A stretch of 64,000 nt of DNA from VRUE01 sp963817905. GTDB taxonomy: Bacteria; Actinomycetota; Thermoleophilia; Solirubrobacterales; 70-9. Below the pieces are notes generated by a model, which was not told where the DNA came from, did no database searches, and was given only the letters and a program-made list of their open reading frames with translations. Positions 1 to 8,722 of the stretch are shown piece after piece. The stretch is taken from NCBI GenBank assembly GCA_963817905.1, contig CAWFPS010000003.1:310001-374000 (forward strand). Direction: 5' to 3'. Every line of letters begins with the position of its first letter. Position 1 is the stretch's first letter. The position numbers were made by a program, and so were the translations under genes.

Positions 1-884
1 CCCCAACCGACCAGCGCAACCATGCGCGCATCGTCGATGTCCCCCCGCTCCAGGGCAGCAAGCAGTCGCCGCAAGCCCTCCTCGTAGGCGCCAAAACCAG
101 CAATTTCGAGCTTCGCCCCGGGATGCGCGACTCTAACCAGCGGCCACGCAGCCAACAGCAGGTCGACACCCTTCGACACGATCAGCTTGCCGACGAAGAC
201 GACTCTCCGGAGGTGGCGCGGGCTCGGGGGGGCCGAGAACGGAGGCGCAGCCCCCGCCCGCAAGCCCCCCCGAGTCCGTGACGCCCCCGGCCGAAACGCC
301 TCCGTGTCTACGCCGGGTGGTCCAAGGCGCGTCTTAGCGCGAAGGTCCGCGATATCGGGCAGCGCAGCCCAAAGCGACTCTGCCGTGTGGCGAGAGCCGA
401 CGAGGACCCCCTGCGCAGCCTCCATGCCCTCACGGGCGTATGGCAAGAAGCGGGGATTCGGCTTGACCGTGTACTCCAGGGCAGAGCCGTGGATCTTGGC
501 CGCGAAGGGCGCGATGTCGGCACGGGCGAGGATGGCGGGGCCCATGACCAAGTGGTTGGCCAGGGCCGCGTCGATGCCGCCGGCCCGCTCGGCAACCTCG
601 CGCACGGCAGAGACGTTGGCCTCGATGTAGCGGTCGAGCTCGTCGTCGGTCAGTTCCGGGAATGCCTTGACCTCGAATCCCTCATACGGGTCCTTGACGT
701 AGACGGGCAAGAGGCCGTGGATGTCTGGGGTGTGGATCTCGACGCCCTCGATCTTCGCCTGCTTGTCCTGGCAGAGCAGGTGGATCTCGTGGCCCAGCTT
801 GGCCAGCGCCCGGGCCAGATTCGCGTTGTAGATGTTGCTGCCAGTGCCGCGCAGCATGTAGCCGTGGAAGATCAGGAAACGCAT
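1..884 (-). CDS. Glycosyltransferase family 4 (C-terminus cut by window edge)
   Basis: Reading frame is open from ATG at 884 to the window edge (about 294 codons, no stop). It begins MRFLIFHGYMLRGTGSN, a GT-B N-terminal strand followed by the donor-side loop; HxxxxG-type segments follow (IHGSALEYTVKPNPRFLPYA, VLVGSRHTAESL). The second Rossmann domain opens at about residue 228 with RRVVFVGKLIVSKGVDLLLA, the usual GT4 hinge. Likely transfers a nucleotide-sugar residue during cell-surface glycan synthesis in the cytosol; substrate unknown. Between the two domains, a palindromic repeat (222-276) is translated in frame as a Gly/Ala/Pro-rich linker. Divergent from the zinc-ribbon gene at 917. Confidence 0.85.
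   Translation of the reverse strand, partial: MRFLIFHGYMLRGTGSNIYNANLARALAKLGHEIHLLCQDKQAKIEGVEIHTPDIHGLLPVYVKDPYEGFEVKAFPELTDDELDRYIEANVSAVREVAERAGGIDAALANHLVMGPAILARADIAPFAAKIHGSALEYTVKPNPRFLPYAREGMEAAQGVLVGSRHTAESLWAALPDIADLRAKTRLGPPGVDTEAFRPGASRTRGGLRAGAAPPFSAPPSPRHLRRVVFVGKLIVSKGVDLLLAAWPLVRVAHPGAKLEIAGFGAYEEGLRRLLAALERGDIDDARMVALVGW
222..276. repeat. Palindromic repeat family A, copy 1, in frame in GT4 gene
   Basis: Arms CTCGGGGGGGC and GCCCCCCCGAG enclose a core containing GCCGAGAACGGAGGC and GCCCCCGCCCGCA. The same core recurs at 19488-19543 inside rpsI. The element adds about 18 codons without breaking the ORF and sits in the inter-domain linker. Confidence 0.7.
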
Positions 885-916
885 CGGGACCGCGCAAGCT
901 ATTAGTCTTCGCCGCC

Positions 917-1180
917 GTGAACCCGAAGCAGCTCTACCGGATGCGCGCCCCGGCCTCTGGCCGCGAGGCCCTAGCCCACGCCGAACCGGGCCAGGTCTAC
1001 CTCGACCGCGAGACCGGCGAGGAGATGGAGCCGGTGGCGATGGTCCTCCCCCTCGCCCCCTCAACCTCAGCCCTGCCGCGCACCCCGGAGAACCTCAGGG
1101 CCTGCCACCGCTGCGACCAACTGATCGGCCTCGACGTCAGCGACTGTCCTTACTGCGGGTTGAGGCAAGAAGCGTTGTAG
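917..1180 (+). CDS. Small zinc-ribbon protein (87 aa)
   Basis: Starts at GTG 917. The C-terminus carries two CxxC knuckles, CHRCDQLIGLDVSDCPYCG (about residues 63-81), a compact zinc ribbon. The N-terminal half (YLDRETGEEMEPVAM) resembles no family I can name. Expressed divergently from the GT4 gene with only 32 bp between start codons. Role unknown; zinc binding is an inference from the cysteines. Confidence 0.6.
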   Translation: MNPKQLYRMRAPASGREALAHAEPGQVYLDRETGEEMEPVAMVLPLAPSTSALPRTPENLRACHRCDQLIGLDVSDCPYCGLRQEAL

Positions 1181-1190
1181 GTCCGAGCGG

Positions 1191-1305
1191 GACGGGCGTC
1201 GGTAGGACCTCCTCACTCGCCTATCTGGCTGGATCGGCAACCGCCTTTCGAGAACCTCTCTCGGCCAGCGGCGCAAAACGTTCGGAGGTCCTACCGACGC
1301 CCGTC
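1191..1305. repeat. Inverted-repeat element family C, copy 1
   Basis: 22-bp perfect arms (1191-1212 and 1284-1305; left arm starts GACGGGCGTCGGTAGG). The left arm is followed immediately by TCACTCGC and the right arm is preceded immediately by GCGCAAAACGTTC. The same two boxes flank unrelated arms in copy 2 (1409-1522). No gene in 1181-1545; the space holds these two elements. Confidence 0.75.
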
Positions 1306-1408
1306 TCACATCAGCTCGAAGGCAAAGTGACTCCAGCGCTCCCGTTTGAATCGTCACCCACGCCTCGGGCTTGAGAGCTTTCATTTTCGGGACGTCGGGG
1401 TTAGGCCC

Positions 1409-1522
1409 GGAGCGTCGGGTGCCCCTGCGAACGTTTTGCGCGGGAGGAGGAGCGAGCCTCAAAGCGAAGCCGTTCCACGCCTCTTCGACGAGTTGCGAGT
1501 GAGCAGGGGCACCCGACGCTCC
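1409..1522. repeat. Inverted-repeat element family C, copy 2 (reverse orientation)
   Basis: 20-bp perfect arms (1409-1428 and 1503-1522; left arm GGAGCGTCGGGTGCCCCTGC). Read on the minus strand it has the same plan as copy 1: arm, TCACTCGC, about 50 variable bases, GCGCAAAACGTTC, arm. The arms share no sequence with copy 1. Confidence 0.75.
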
Positions 1523-1545
1523 CCGCCCAACCACACCGCCCGAAA

Positions 1546-2310
1546 CTAGGGCTTCTTGACCAGAGTCGCCGTGTAAAGCAGGCGGGCGTTGGAGTAGAAG
1601 CAGCCGTAGGTCTTCTTCTTGCCGACCCCCTGCTGCGGGTGGCCGGTCTGGATGTCTTCCTTGGAGGCGCAGTGGCCAGCGACGCGGCTGCCGCGCCAGG
1701 TGTCTTCTTCGGAGACGTTGAAGGCGAACATCGGCGCCCAGGTGGGGACGGTGAGAGCAACGATCTGGCCGCGCAGGACGGTCAGCGGGTGCTCGAGGGC
1801 GAAGATCGGAGTGCTGCCGAAGTAGGGATTGAGCACGACGAGCGGGCTCTGGCGCACCAGGGTGAACTTCGGCGGCTTGCTGCCTTCGACCGGGCGCAGG
1901 ATGCCGATCCGCGCCCGCGAGGGCTTGCCGAGGAATTCGTTGAAGAAGCTGACCTCGTCGGTGGTCGTCTTGCTGTCGGCGCGCGAGGGTCGGGCGAGGG
2001 CGATCGACCAGGCGACGATCTTGCCGTCGAAGGGAACCTCGTAGGGCTGGTCCAGGCCGCCGGCTTTGACCTGGTAGCCGCTGACGTGCCCCTCGACCCG
2101 GCAGGGAACGATCTCGACGTTGTTGACGATCTTGCCCGGGCACGAGGCGGGCGGCGGCTTCGCCGTCTTGCCGAGGACGACGACGCCGAGCGGCGCCGAG
2201 CCGGCCGCGCCCGGCCAGGCGGCGACGAGGAGCGCGGCGAGCATGCAGGCAAAGGTCACCGCCAGGGGCGCCCGCGACCTGCCGATCCGGTTTTTGGCTG
2301 CTTCGTTCAC
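1546..2310 (-). CDS. Secreted protein of unknown function (254 aa)
   Basis: GTG at 2310 is preferred because GGCGAG lies 5 nt upstream; GTG 2316 is an alternative. A signal peptide is clear: basic start (NEAAKNRIGRSRAP), hydrophobic stretch VTFACMLAALLVAAWPG, then an Ala/Gly-rich cleavage zone. The mature part is rich in beta-type segments and has several cysteines (CPGKIVNN, VPCR, GHCASKED, GCFYSN) that could pair outside the cell. No family recognised. Probably exported and anchored or free at the envelope; function not predictable from sequence. Confidence 0.7.
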   Translation of the reverse strand: MNEAAKNRIGRSRAPLAVTFACMLAALLVAAWPGAAGSAPLGVVVLGKTAKPPPASCPGKIVNNVEIVPCRVEGHVSGYQVKAGGLDQPYEVPFDGKIVAWSIALARPSRADSKTTTDEVSFFNEFLGKPSRARIGILRPVEGSKPPKFTLVRQSPLVVLNPYFGSTPIFALEHPLTVLRGQIVALTVPTWAPMFAFNVSEEDTWRGSRVAGHCASKEDIQTGHPQQGVGKKKTYGCFYSNARLLYTATLVKKP

Positions 2311-2443
2311 GATCACTCGCCTGCAAACCCGGCCAGGCGGCGAGGGTTGCGGGTGCGATTCTGCCGCCCGGACCGGAGCGATGCCGTCCCAGCGTGCGCA
2401 CTGCACGATCCCGGCCACGGCGCCTCGGTAGGGTTGCCAGCCG

Positions 2444-3416
2444 ATGCCGGCAATCGTCGTTGAGGGTCTGGAACGCAGCTTCGACGAGGTGCTCGCCGTT
2501 GAGGGAGTCGATCTCACGGTCGAGGAGGGCGAAATCTACGGCTTCCTCGGCCCCAACGGCGCCGGCAAGACGACCACGGTGAGGATGCTGACGACGCTGC
2601 TGCTGCCGACCGGCGGGCGGGCCACGGTCGCCGGCCACGACGTGGTCAAGCAGGCGCGCGCGGTGCGGGCCTCGATCGGGGTCGCCTTGCAGGAGGCGGC
2701 GCTGGACCCGCTGATGACCGGCCGCGAGCTGATCCGCCTGCAGGCGACGCTGCAGGGACTGCCGGGGGCAGAAGGCAAGCGCCGTGCCGATGACCTGCTC
2801 CAGCGGGTCGACCTGGCCGCGGCAGCCGACCGCCGGGTCGGCACCTACTCGGGCGGCATGCGGCGGCGGCTCGACCTGGCGGCGGCGCTGGTCCACGAAC
2901 CCCGCGTGCTCTTCCTCGACGAGCCGACGACCGGCCTGGACCCGGTCAGCCGCAAGACGATCTGGGGGGAGGTGCGGGCGCTGAACGACGAGGGCACGAC
3001 AGTCTTCCTCACCACCCAGTACCTCGAGGAGGCCGACCAGCTCGCCGACAACGTGGCGATCATCGACAGCGGCCGGATCGTCGCCGAAGGGACGCCGGAC
3101 TCGCTCAAGACCGAGATCGGCAACCCGCACATCCAGCTGCAGCTGGCCGCCGGCTCGATCGCCGAGGCCGAGGAGGTCTGCGCCCGGCTGGGCAAGCTGC
3201 TGCCACCGGTGGACGGCCGCACTGTTCTGGTCGAAGCCGTGAACGGCGCCGCCGACATCCCCCGCGTCGTGCGCGCGCTGGACGAGGCCGGGATCGCGGT
3301 CGAGTCGCTGGAGCTGGTCCGCCCCACCCTCGACGACGTCTTCGTCGCCAAGACCGGCCACCACCTGGAGAAGGACGAGCAGGGAGGACGGCGCCCCCGA
3401 GCCGGTCGAGGCGTGA
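2444..3416 (+). CDS. ABC transporter ATP-binding protein, DrrA type
   Basis: Hydrolyses ATP to power export by the permeases that follow. Motifs: Walker A GPNGAGKTT (about residue 37), signature YSGGMRRRL, Walker B VLFLDEPTTGLDP, then TTQYLEEADQLAD with Gln at the H-loop position, as is common in DrrA-type exporters of drugs or lipids. The raw frame runs on into the permease through a basic stretch (GGRRPRAGRG). Removing one G near 3382 restores an acidic tail (EDGAPEPVEA) and a TGA at 3414-3416 overlapping the GTG of the next gene. The fusion is therefore probably a sequence error. Confidence 0.85.
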
Positions 3417-4202
3417 GCGAGCTCGCCACCAACGCACGGGTGGTGCGAGCGCTGGGCATGCGCTCGATCCGCCAGACCTTCCGGCGGCCGCAGCTGATGG
3501 CGCCGATCGTCGTCTTCCCCACCCTGCTGCTGGCGATCCAGACCGGCGGCGCGGGCGGAGCGGTGAACCTGCCCGGCTTCCCGCCGGTGCAGAGCTTCCT
3601 CCAGTTCATGCTCGCCGGGGCGATGATGCAGTCGCTGATGCTGGCCGGCAACAGCGGCGGCATCGCGCTCGCCGTCGACATCGAGATGGGCTTCACCGAC
3701 CGCCTTTTCTCGGCGCCGATCCCGCGCTACACGATCGTGCTCGGACGCCTCGCCGGGACCGCGGCGCTGGGACTCTTCTCCTCGCTCTGGTTCCTGGCGA
3801 TCGGGCTGATCTTCGGCGCCCATATCGAGAGCGGCGTAGCCGGTGCCCTGATCGCGATCGCCCTGGTCACCGCGACGGCGATGGCGGTCGGCGGCATCGG
3901 CGCCGCGATCGCGCTGCGGACCGGCAGCGCCAGCGTCGTCCAGGGCCTCTTCCCGCTGGTCCTCGTCGTCCTCTTCCTCTCCTCCGCCTTCTTCCCCAAC
4001 GAACTGATGATCCAGCCGGCCAAGCGCGATCGCCGAATACAACCCGCTCAGCTTCGTCGTCGAAGGCATCCGCGGGCCGATCATCTAGCGGGATCGACGC
4101 CGCCGAACTGGGCGAGGCGGTGCTGGCGATCGTCGCGATCGTCGCGCTCGGACTCTGCTCAGCGCCCGCGCCCTGCGCCACCGGCTGCAGGGTCGGCTGA
4201 TG
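3413..4202 (+). CDS. ABC-2 type permease 1 (frameshifted near 4030-4160)
   Basis: Membrane half of the exporter. GTG 3413 overlaps the ATPase stop. Several transmembrane helices are visible (QLMAPIVVFPTLLLAIQ, LGLFSSLWFLAIGLIFGA, ALIAIALVTATAMAVGGI, LFPLVLVVLFLSSAFFP), the ABC-2 membrane fold. After ELMIQPAK the frame breaks; a one-base change gives AIAEYNPLSFVVEGIRGPI, the conserved ABC-2 segment before the last helix. At least two further single-base breaks are needed before 4200. Either a decayed gene or sequence error; the neighbourhood favours error. Confidence 0.7.
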
Positions 4203-4990
4203 GAGGCGACGGCGGCACTGCCGCAGTGGCGGGCCAACCTGGCGACGATCGCGGCACTGATGGCGCGGGCGAAGAACGAGCTGCTGCGGGTGCCCGGGGC
4301 GGCGATCCCCGGCGTGCTGGCGCCGACGATCTTCTTCCTCGGCCTCAACGGCGTCTTCGGTGCCCTGACCCAGCTCAAGGGCTTCACCACGGGCACCTAT
4401 GAGAGCTTCATCGTGCCGGTCAGCATGCTGCAGGGCGCCGGCTTCACCGGCGCCGCGGCAGGGGTCAACCTCGCCCGCGACATCGAGCGGGGCTGGGTCG
4501 ACCGCCTGCTCGTCTCCCCCGCCCCGCGCTGGGTCCTGCTGGCCGGGACGGTGCTCGCCGCCAGCGCCCGCGCCCTGATCCCGGCCAGCTTCGTGCTCAC
4601 ATCGCCCTGGTCCTCGGCGCGGGCTGGCCGGGAATCGACGGGCTGCTGGTCACCTACGCGATGGTCGCCGCGATGGCCGCGGTGGCGGCCTGCTGGGGCT
4701 CGGGCCTGGCATTGCGCTTCAAGAGCCAGTCGGCGGCACCGTTGATGCAGGCAGGAATGATGGGCCTGATCCTCACCACCACCGCCTACGCCCCGCTGGC
4801 ATTGCTGCAGCCGTGGATGCAGAGCGTCGCCGAAGTCAACCCGGTGACGAACGTGATCGAAGCAGCCCGCCAGGGCTTCGTAGGCAACGTCACCTGGGCA
4901 GAAACCTGGCCCGGCCTCCTAGCCCTAACGGGCCTCCTAGCCGTCCTAGGCACCTGGGCCCTACGAGAAATGCGCCGCACCGCCCGCTGA
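4200..4990 (+). CDS. ABC-2 type permease 2 (one frameshift near 4597)
   Basis: Second permease; ATG 4200 abuts the first. N-terminal half in one frame (VLAPTIFFLGLNGVFGALTQ, GFTTGTYESFIVPVSMLQG, ERGWVDRLLVSPAPRW); the C-terminal half continues in another frame from about 4600 (IDGLLVTYAMVAAMAAVAACW, GMMGLILTTTAYAPLALLQ, EVNPVTNVIEAARQGFVG). The VNPVTNVIEAAR motif is the ABC-2 equivalent of YNPLSFVVEGIR in permease 1, so the pair likely forms a heterodimer with the DrrA-like ATPase. One deleted base near 4597 explains the break. Confidence 0.75.
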
Positions 4991-4996
4991 CCCCCG

Positions 4997-5045
4997 GCCG
5001 ACGGGCCGATACGTCAAGGCATACTTGACGTATCGGCCCGTCGGC
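4997..5045. repeat. Palindromic repeat family E, copy 1
   Basis: Perfect 22-bp arms (4997-5018 and 5024-5045) around the loop GCATA; the arm contains GGGCCGATACGTCAAG. Copy 2 (21377-21429) differs by a compensating C-G to T-A pair. It sits between the ABC permease stop and the glycoside hydrolase start. Confidence 0.8.
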
Positions 5046-5056
5046 GACTGCAGAGC

Positions 5057-6220
5057 GTGTGCTGCGGGGGGATTGGGTGGAGGGGGGCGGGATGGGGTGC
5101 GTTGGCGTATACGCGGCCTAGTCCTAGGCGCTATCCGTGGCAGTGGTACTGGGACTCTTGCTTTGCGGCGATCGTCTGGCGGCGCTTCGAGCCGGGGCGG
5201 GCTCGGGCAAGGAGCTGGAGACGCTGCTGGCGGCGCAGCGCGAGGACGGGTTCATCGGCCACACGATCTTCTGGGAGCGGCCGGTCTCGCTCGGCCGCCT
5301 GCCCTTCTACAACGTCGCCTCGCGCCGCGCCTTCCAGACCGAGACGATCCAGCCGCCGCTGCTCGCCTGGGCCTGGAAGATCGCCGTCGGCGACCCGGCG
5401 CGGGGAGCCGCGGATCGCGGCGCAGGCCGAGTGGCTGGAGGCCAACCGGGATCTCGAGGGCGACGGTCTGCTCTGGATCGTCCAGCCCGACGAGTCGGGC
5501 CTCGACGCCTCGCCGAAGTTCGAACCGGTCTGGGGCCGGCGCGCCCACGCCCTTCCCGGCTTCCCGCTGCTGGTCCACCGCAACCGCCGCCTCGGCTTCG
5601 ACGCCTGGCGCATCCGCGAGCGCGGCGGGCCGGTCCTCTGCGAGACCCTGGTCAACACGCTGTGGTCGCTCTCGCTTCAGGCCCTGGGACGCCCCTCGGC
5701 GACGCCGGCGCTGGTCGAGCGACTCTGGGACGAGCGCCGCGGCCTCTTCCTCGACTGGGCCGAGCCCGGCGGCGCGATCGGCCGGAGATCGCCACCTGGG
5801 CCGCGCTCGCGCCGCTGGCACTGCCGGACCTGCCCGAGCAGATCGGCCGACGCCTGGTCGAGGAGCACCTGCTCGACGAAGGGCGAGTTTCTCACCCCGT
5901 CGCGCCGCCGTCGGTCTCCGCCGCCGAGCCGAGCTACGAACCGGGCGGCAGTCGCGGGCCGATCCGCCGCTACTGGCGCGGCCCGACCTGGGTCAACTCG
6001 GCCTGGCTGGTCTGGCTCGGGCTGCGCCGGCTCGGCTACGAGGAGGAGGCGGCGCGCCTGGCCGGCGGCGATGATCGGCGCGGTCGAGCGCGAAGGACTT
6101 GCGCGAGTACTACGACCCGCGCACCGGTGCCGGGGCTCGGCGCCACGCGACTTCGCCTGGTCGGCCCTCGTCGCCGAGCTGGCCGAACCGGACCCGGCGG
6201 CGGCCCACAGCCATCTATAG
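5057..6220 (+). pseudogene. MGH1-like glycoside hydrolase, multiply frameshifted
   Basis: Conserved blocks of an (alpha/alpha)6-barrel glycosidase of the MGH1/GH63/trehalase-like group are present in order but in different frames: RRYPWQWYWDSCFAAI (5130-5180), QREDGFIGHTIFWERPV, ETIQPPLLAWAW (5340-5370), IAAQAEWLEANRDLEGDGLL, GLDASPKFEPVW, CETLVNTLWSLSLQALG, RRYWRGPTWVNSAWLVWLGL (5970-6030), LREYYDPRTG. About four single-base shifts (near 5205, 5400, 5780, 6070) are required. Palindrome E1 lies directly upstream, so the start codon cannot be placed; the protein begins near VLRGDWVEG. Would trim alpha-linked glucosides in the cytosol if functional. Confidence 0.7.
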
Positions 6221-6225
6221 GGAGA

Positions 6226-6954
6226 ATGGCGATCGTGCAAGGACCTCTCGTCAGCGTCATCGTCCCGGCCTTCGACGCCGAGCGCTTCATCGGCGAGGCG
6301 ATCGAGAGCGTGCTCGCCCAGACCTATTCCCCAGTCGAGACGATCGTCATCGACGACGGCTCGCGGGACGCCACCGCGGAGATTGCGGCGGCCTATCCTC
6401 AGGTCCGGGTGATCCGTCAGGAGAACGCCGGCCCCGCCACCTCGCGCAACCGCGGCTTCGCCGCCTCGAGCGGTGGCCTCGTGACCTTCCACGACGCCGA
6501 CGACGCGATGACCCCAGAAAAGCTCGAGGTCCAGGTGGGCCACCTACTGGCGAACCCCGGGGTGGGCGTCGTCATGGGCGAACAGGAGGTGATCGTCGAG
6601 CCCGGGTCCGAGCTGCCCTTCTGGGTCGAGGGATCGAGCGCTCAGGCCGCGGTGCCGACCCGCCCGGCCGAGGTCTCCGACGGGCCGGACGTACATGTGA
6701 TGACGATGCTGCTGCGGCGCGAGGTCTTCGTGCAGGTCGGTCCGTTCGACGAATCGATCCGCCCGGCCGAGGACATCGACTGGGCGATGCGCGCGGTCGA
6801 GGCAGAGATCGAGATCGCCAAGCTGCCGCGGGTGCTGCTGCGACGGCGAGTGCATCCGCAGAGCCTCACCCAGGACGTGGCCGCTGTGCGCGCCAGCGTG
6901 TTCCGCGCCTTCAAGGCCAGGATCGAGCGCCAGCGCGCTCATGCCGTCGACTGA
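6226..6954 (+). CDS. Glycosyltransferase family 2 (242 aa)
   Basis: GT-A fold: VSVIVPAFDAERFIGEAI at the N-terminus, ETIVIDDGSRDATAEIAA (nucleotide-binding Asp), ENAGPATSRNRGF and the metal-binding triad region VTFHDADDAMTP. The end has EDIDWAMRA, the ED acceptor-side motif of GT2 enzymes. No membrane segment, so cytosolic or peripheral. ATG 6226 follows GGAG closely. Its 3' end overlaps the convergent nucleotidyltransferase gene by 44 bp. A second GT2 belongs to the opposing operon, so both probably serve the same surface glycan or modification locus. Confidence 0.85.
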   Translation: MAIVQGPLVSVIVPAFDAERFIGEAIESVLAQTYSPVETIVIDDGSRDATAEIAAAYPQVRVIRQENAGPATSRNRGFAASSGGLVTFHDADDAMTPEKLEVQVGHLLANPGVGVVMGEQEVIVEPGSELPFWVEGSSAQAAVPTRPAEVSDGPDVHVMTMLLRREVFVQVGPFDESIRPAEDIDWAMRAVEAEIEIAKLPRVLLRRRVHPQSLTQDVAAVRASVFRAFKARIERQRAHAVD

Positions 6955-8035
6955 GCGAGCGGAGACCGTGCATGGGCAGCTGCCAGACGCTGTCCAGGCC
7001 CCAGAAGCGGCGCGCGAAGGAGACGAAGCCGCGGGGGCGTGGCGCGCCGGTGTCGAGGTCGCGCAGGCGACGGTAGCGGTCCCAGGCCATGCGCAGGGTG
7101 CGCAGGGGCGAGTCGGGCCGACAGGCGGCGCGGAAGGCGGCGCGCTCGTGCCTGGTGGTGGGCGCAGCGGCCAGGCCGGCAAGGGCGGACGCGGGAACGG
7201 GCGCGCCGAACTCCACGCGCAGGTAGTCCAGTGCCGCGGCGGTGGCGACGGTGAGGCGGCGACGTTGGGCCTCGGCGACGAGCCGGTTCCAATCGAGACC
7301 CTCCCCGGCCGAGCGGATCACCGTTACCGCGTCGGCGATCCAGCGGAACGGCGGCAGCGGGCTCCACGGCGTGCCGTGCACGCAGGCAAGCAGGAGCTGA
7401 TCGGCCGGGCAGGGGGCCAGGGTGGTGGCCCCGGCCAGCTCCAGCGGAACCGAGGCGCGCCAGAGATGCTCGTCGCGTGCCGGCTGCCAGAGCGCGAACC
7501 AGTGCAGGTCGACGTTGCCGCTCTCGGCACCGGCAAAGCCGAGCGAGTGGTGGACCTGGGTCCAGGCCGGCGGATCCTCGTGATCAGGATGCCATCCCGC
7601 CGCACTCAGGACCTCGATTGCCTCCCTCGTGCACTCGATCGGCACCAGCACGTCGACGTCGTCCATCGGCCGCATGCCGACGTCGCCGTAGGAGAGCAGC
7701 GCCAGCGAGGCGCCCTTGGTCACCAGCGTCTCGATCCCGGCCCCCCCGAGCAGGGTGACCGCCTCGGCCGCGCGCTTGAAGATCAACTGGTTGTGGCTCC
7801 AGGAGCGCCGGTAGAGGCCTTTGAGGCGCCCCGCGACCTCCTCGTCGAAGGCGTCGGCGCCGAGGTTTCGGTAGACCAGCGGCAGTAGCCGGGTCGAGCC
7901 GTGATCGACGTCGTCGAACTCGATCGCCCCGCGCCAGCGCTGCCAGGCGACCGCGGCGGCGGGAGCGGGATCCAGCGCCGCGTGCAGGACCAGCAGCTGC
8001 TCGGCGGTCGGCAGGTTGCCCAGCGACTCGCTCAC
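6911..8035 (-). CDS. Nucleotidyltransferase family protein (NTP_transf_5 type)
   Basis: 374 aa from GTG 8035, which overlaps the GT2 stop (GTGA). Family hallmarks: VTKGASLALLSYGD (about 106-118) and MRPMDDVDVLVP (121-132) with the Mg-binding Asp cluster, then LHHSL-like and DLHWFALW segments (VDLHWFALWQP) and a helical C-terminal half. This family of uncharacterised nucleotidyltransferases recurs beside PqqD-like and HPr-kinase-like genes and in lasso-peptide-type loci, as here. Last gene of a four-gene coupled operon. Presumed to transfer a nucleotide to a peptide, sugar or phosphate group; substrate unknown. Confidence 0.75.
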   Translation of the reverse strand: MSESLGNLPTAEQLLVLHAALDPAPAAAVAWQRWRGAIEFDDVDHGSTRLLPLVYRNLGADAFDEEVAGRLKGLYRRSWSHNQLIFKRAAEAVTLLGGAGIETLVTKGASLALLSYGDVGMRPMDDVDVLVPIECTREAIEVLSAAGWHPDHEDPPAWTQVHHSLGFAGAESGNVDLHWFALWQPARDEHLWRASVPLELAGATTLAPCPADQLLLACVHGTPWSPLPPFRWIADAVTVIRSAGEGLDWNRLVAEAQRRRLTVATAAALDYLRVEFGAPVPASALAGLAAAPTTRHERAAFRAACRPDSPLRTLRMAWDRYRRLRDLDTGAPRPRGFVSFARRFWGLDSVWQLPMHGLRSLSRRHERAGARSWP

Positions 8036-8722
8036 TGGGCCGCTCCACGGCGGCGGTCGAGCGAGCCCTTGAGCAGGCGGGCGAACTCGATCCGTGCCGC
8101 GCGGTTGCGGATCGAGTTGTTGGCGCCGTGCACGCGGCGCAGCATCACCACCTCGGGCAGCATCGCCTGCTCGAGGCCGAGCTCGCGGGCGCCCAAGCAG
8201 AAAGGTCAGCCCGTCGCTCAAGGCGATGTCCTCCGGCCAGGGCCCAACCGCCTCGAGCGCCTCCCGCCGGGCCAGCATCGCGCCGACGTGCGCGCCCGGC
8301 TGTGGCTCGGCCGGCAGGCGGATGGCGGCGCGCTCGGCCGCGTCCAGCTCCTCGCTGGCGAACTGCCGAACCTGGCCGAAGACGAGGCTGAGCTGGGGAC
8401 GGGCAGCGAAGGCGGTCAGCTGCAGCTCGGTCTTCGCCGACGCCCAGAGATCGTCGGCATCGAGGAAGGAGATGAAATCGCCGCGCGCCGCGCCCACGGC
8501 CGCGTTGCGGGCGAAGCCGATCCCGGCGCGCGGCTCGCTGACGACCTCGACCGGCGGCCCGAAGCCGCGGGCGATCTCGGCGCTACGATCGGTCGAGCCG
8601 TTGTCGACGACGATCACCTGGTCGCAGGGTCGGCTCTGGCCGAGCACGCTCTCGATCGCCTCAGCCAGGTAGGCCTCGCCGTCGCGGACCGGGATCGCGG
8701 CGGTGACGAGTGGTTCAGCCAA
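8032..8722 (-). CDS. Glycosyltransferase family 2, one frameshift near 8193
   Basis: Starts MAEPLVTAAIPVRDGEAYLA, with VIVVDNGSTDRS (nucleotide-binding) and FISFLDADDLW (DxD). After LSDGLTFLLG the raw frame turns into Arg/Pro-rich nonsense; the adjacent frame continues naturally as ARELGLEQAMLPEVVMLRRV and HGANNSIRNRAARIEFARLL, ending at TGA 8032-8034. One extra C near 8193 explains it. ATG 8722 overlaps the stop of the kinase-like gene, and the stop overlaps the next start, so the three genes are translationally coupled. Predicted cytosolic inverting glycosyltransferase. Confidence 0.75.

Noticed and set aside
1067..4084. 1005-aa minus-strand ORF
   Set aside because: It is antisense to the ABC ATPase/permease genes, with Arg/Asp/Gly-rich composition and no domain; a shadow of high-GC coding DNA. 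A similar 663-aa shadow lies opposite nadB (37434-39425).
2444..4402. Natural ATPase-permease fusion protein
   Set aside because: The joining segment is a basic out-of-frame translation of an acidic tail, and removing one base restores the usual overlapping stop/start; fusion is probably an artefact.
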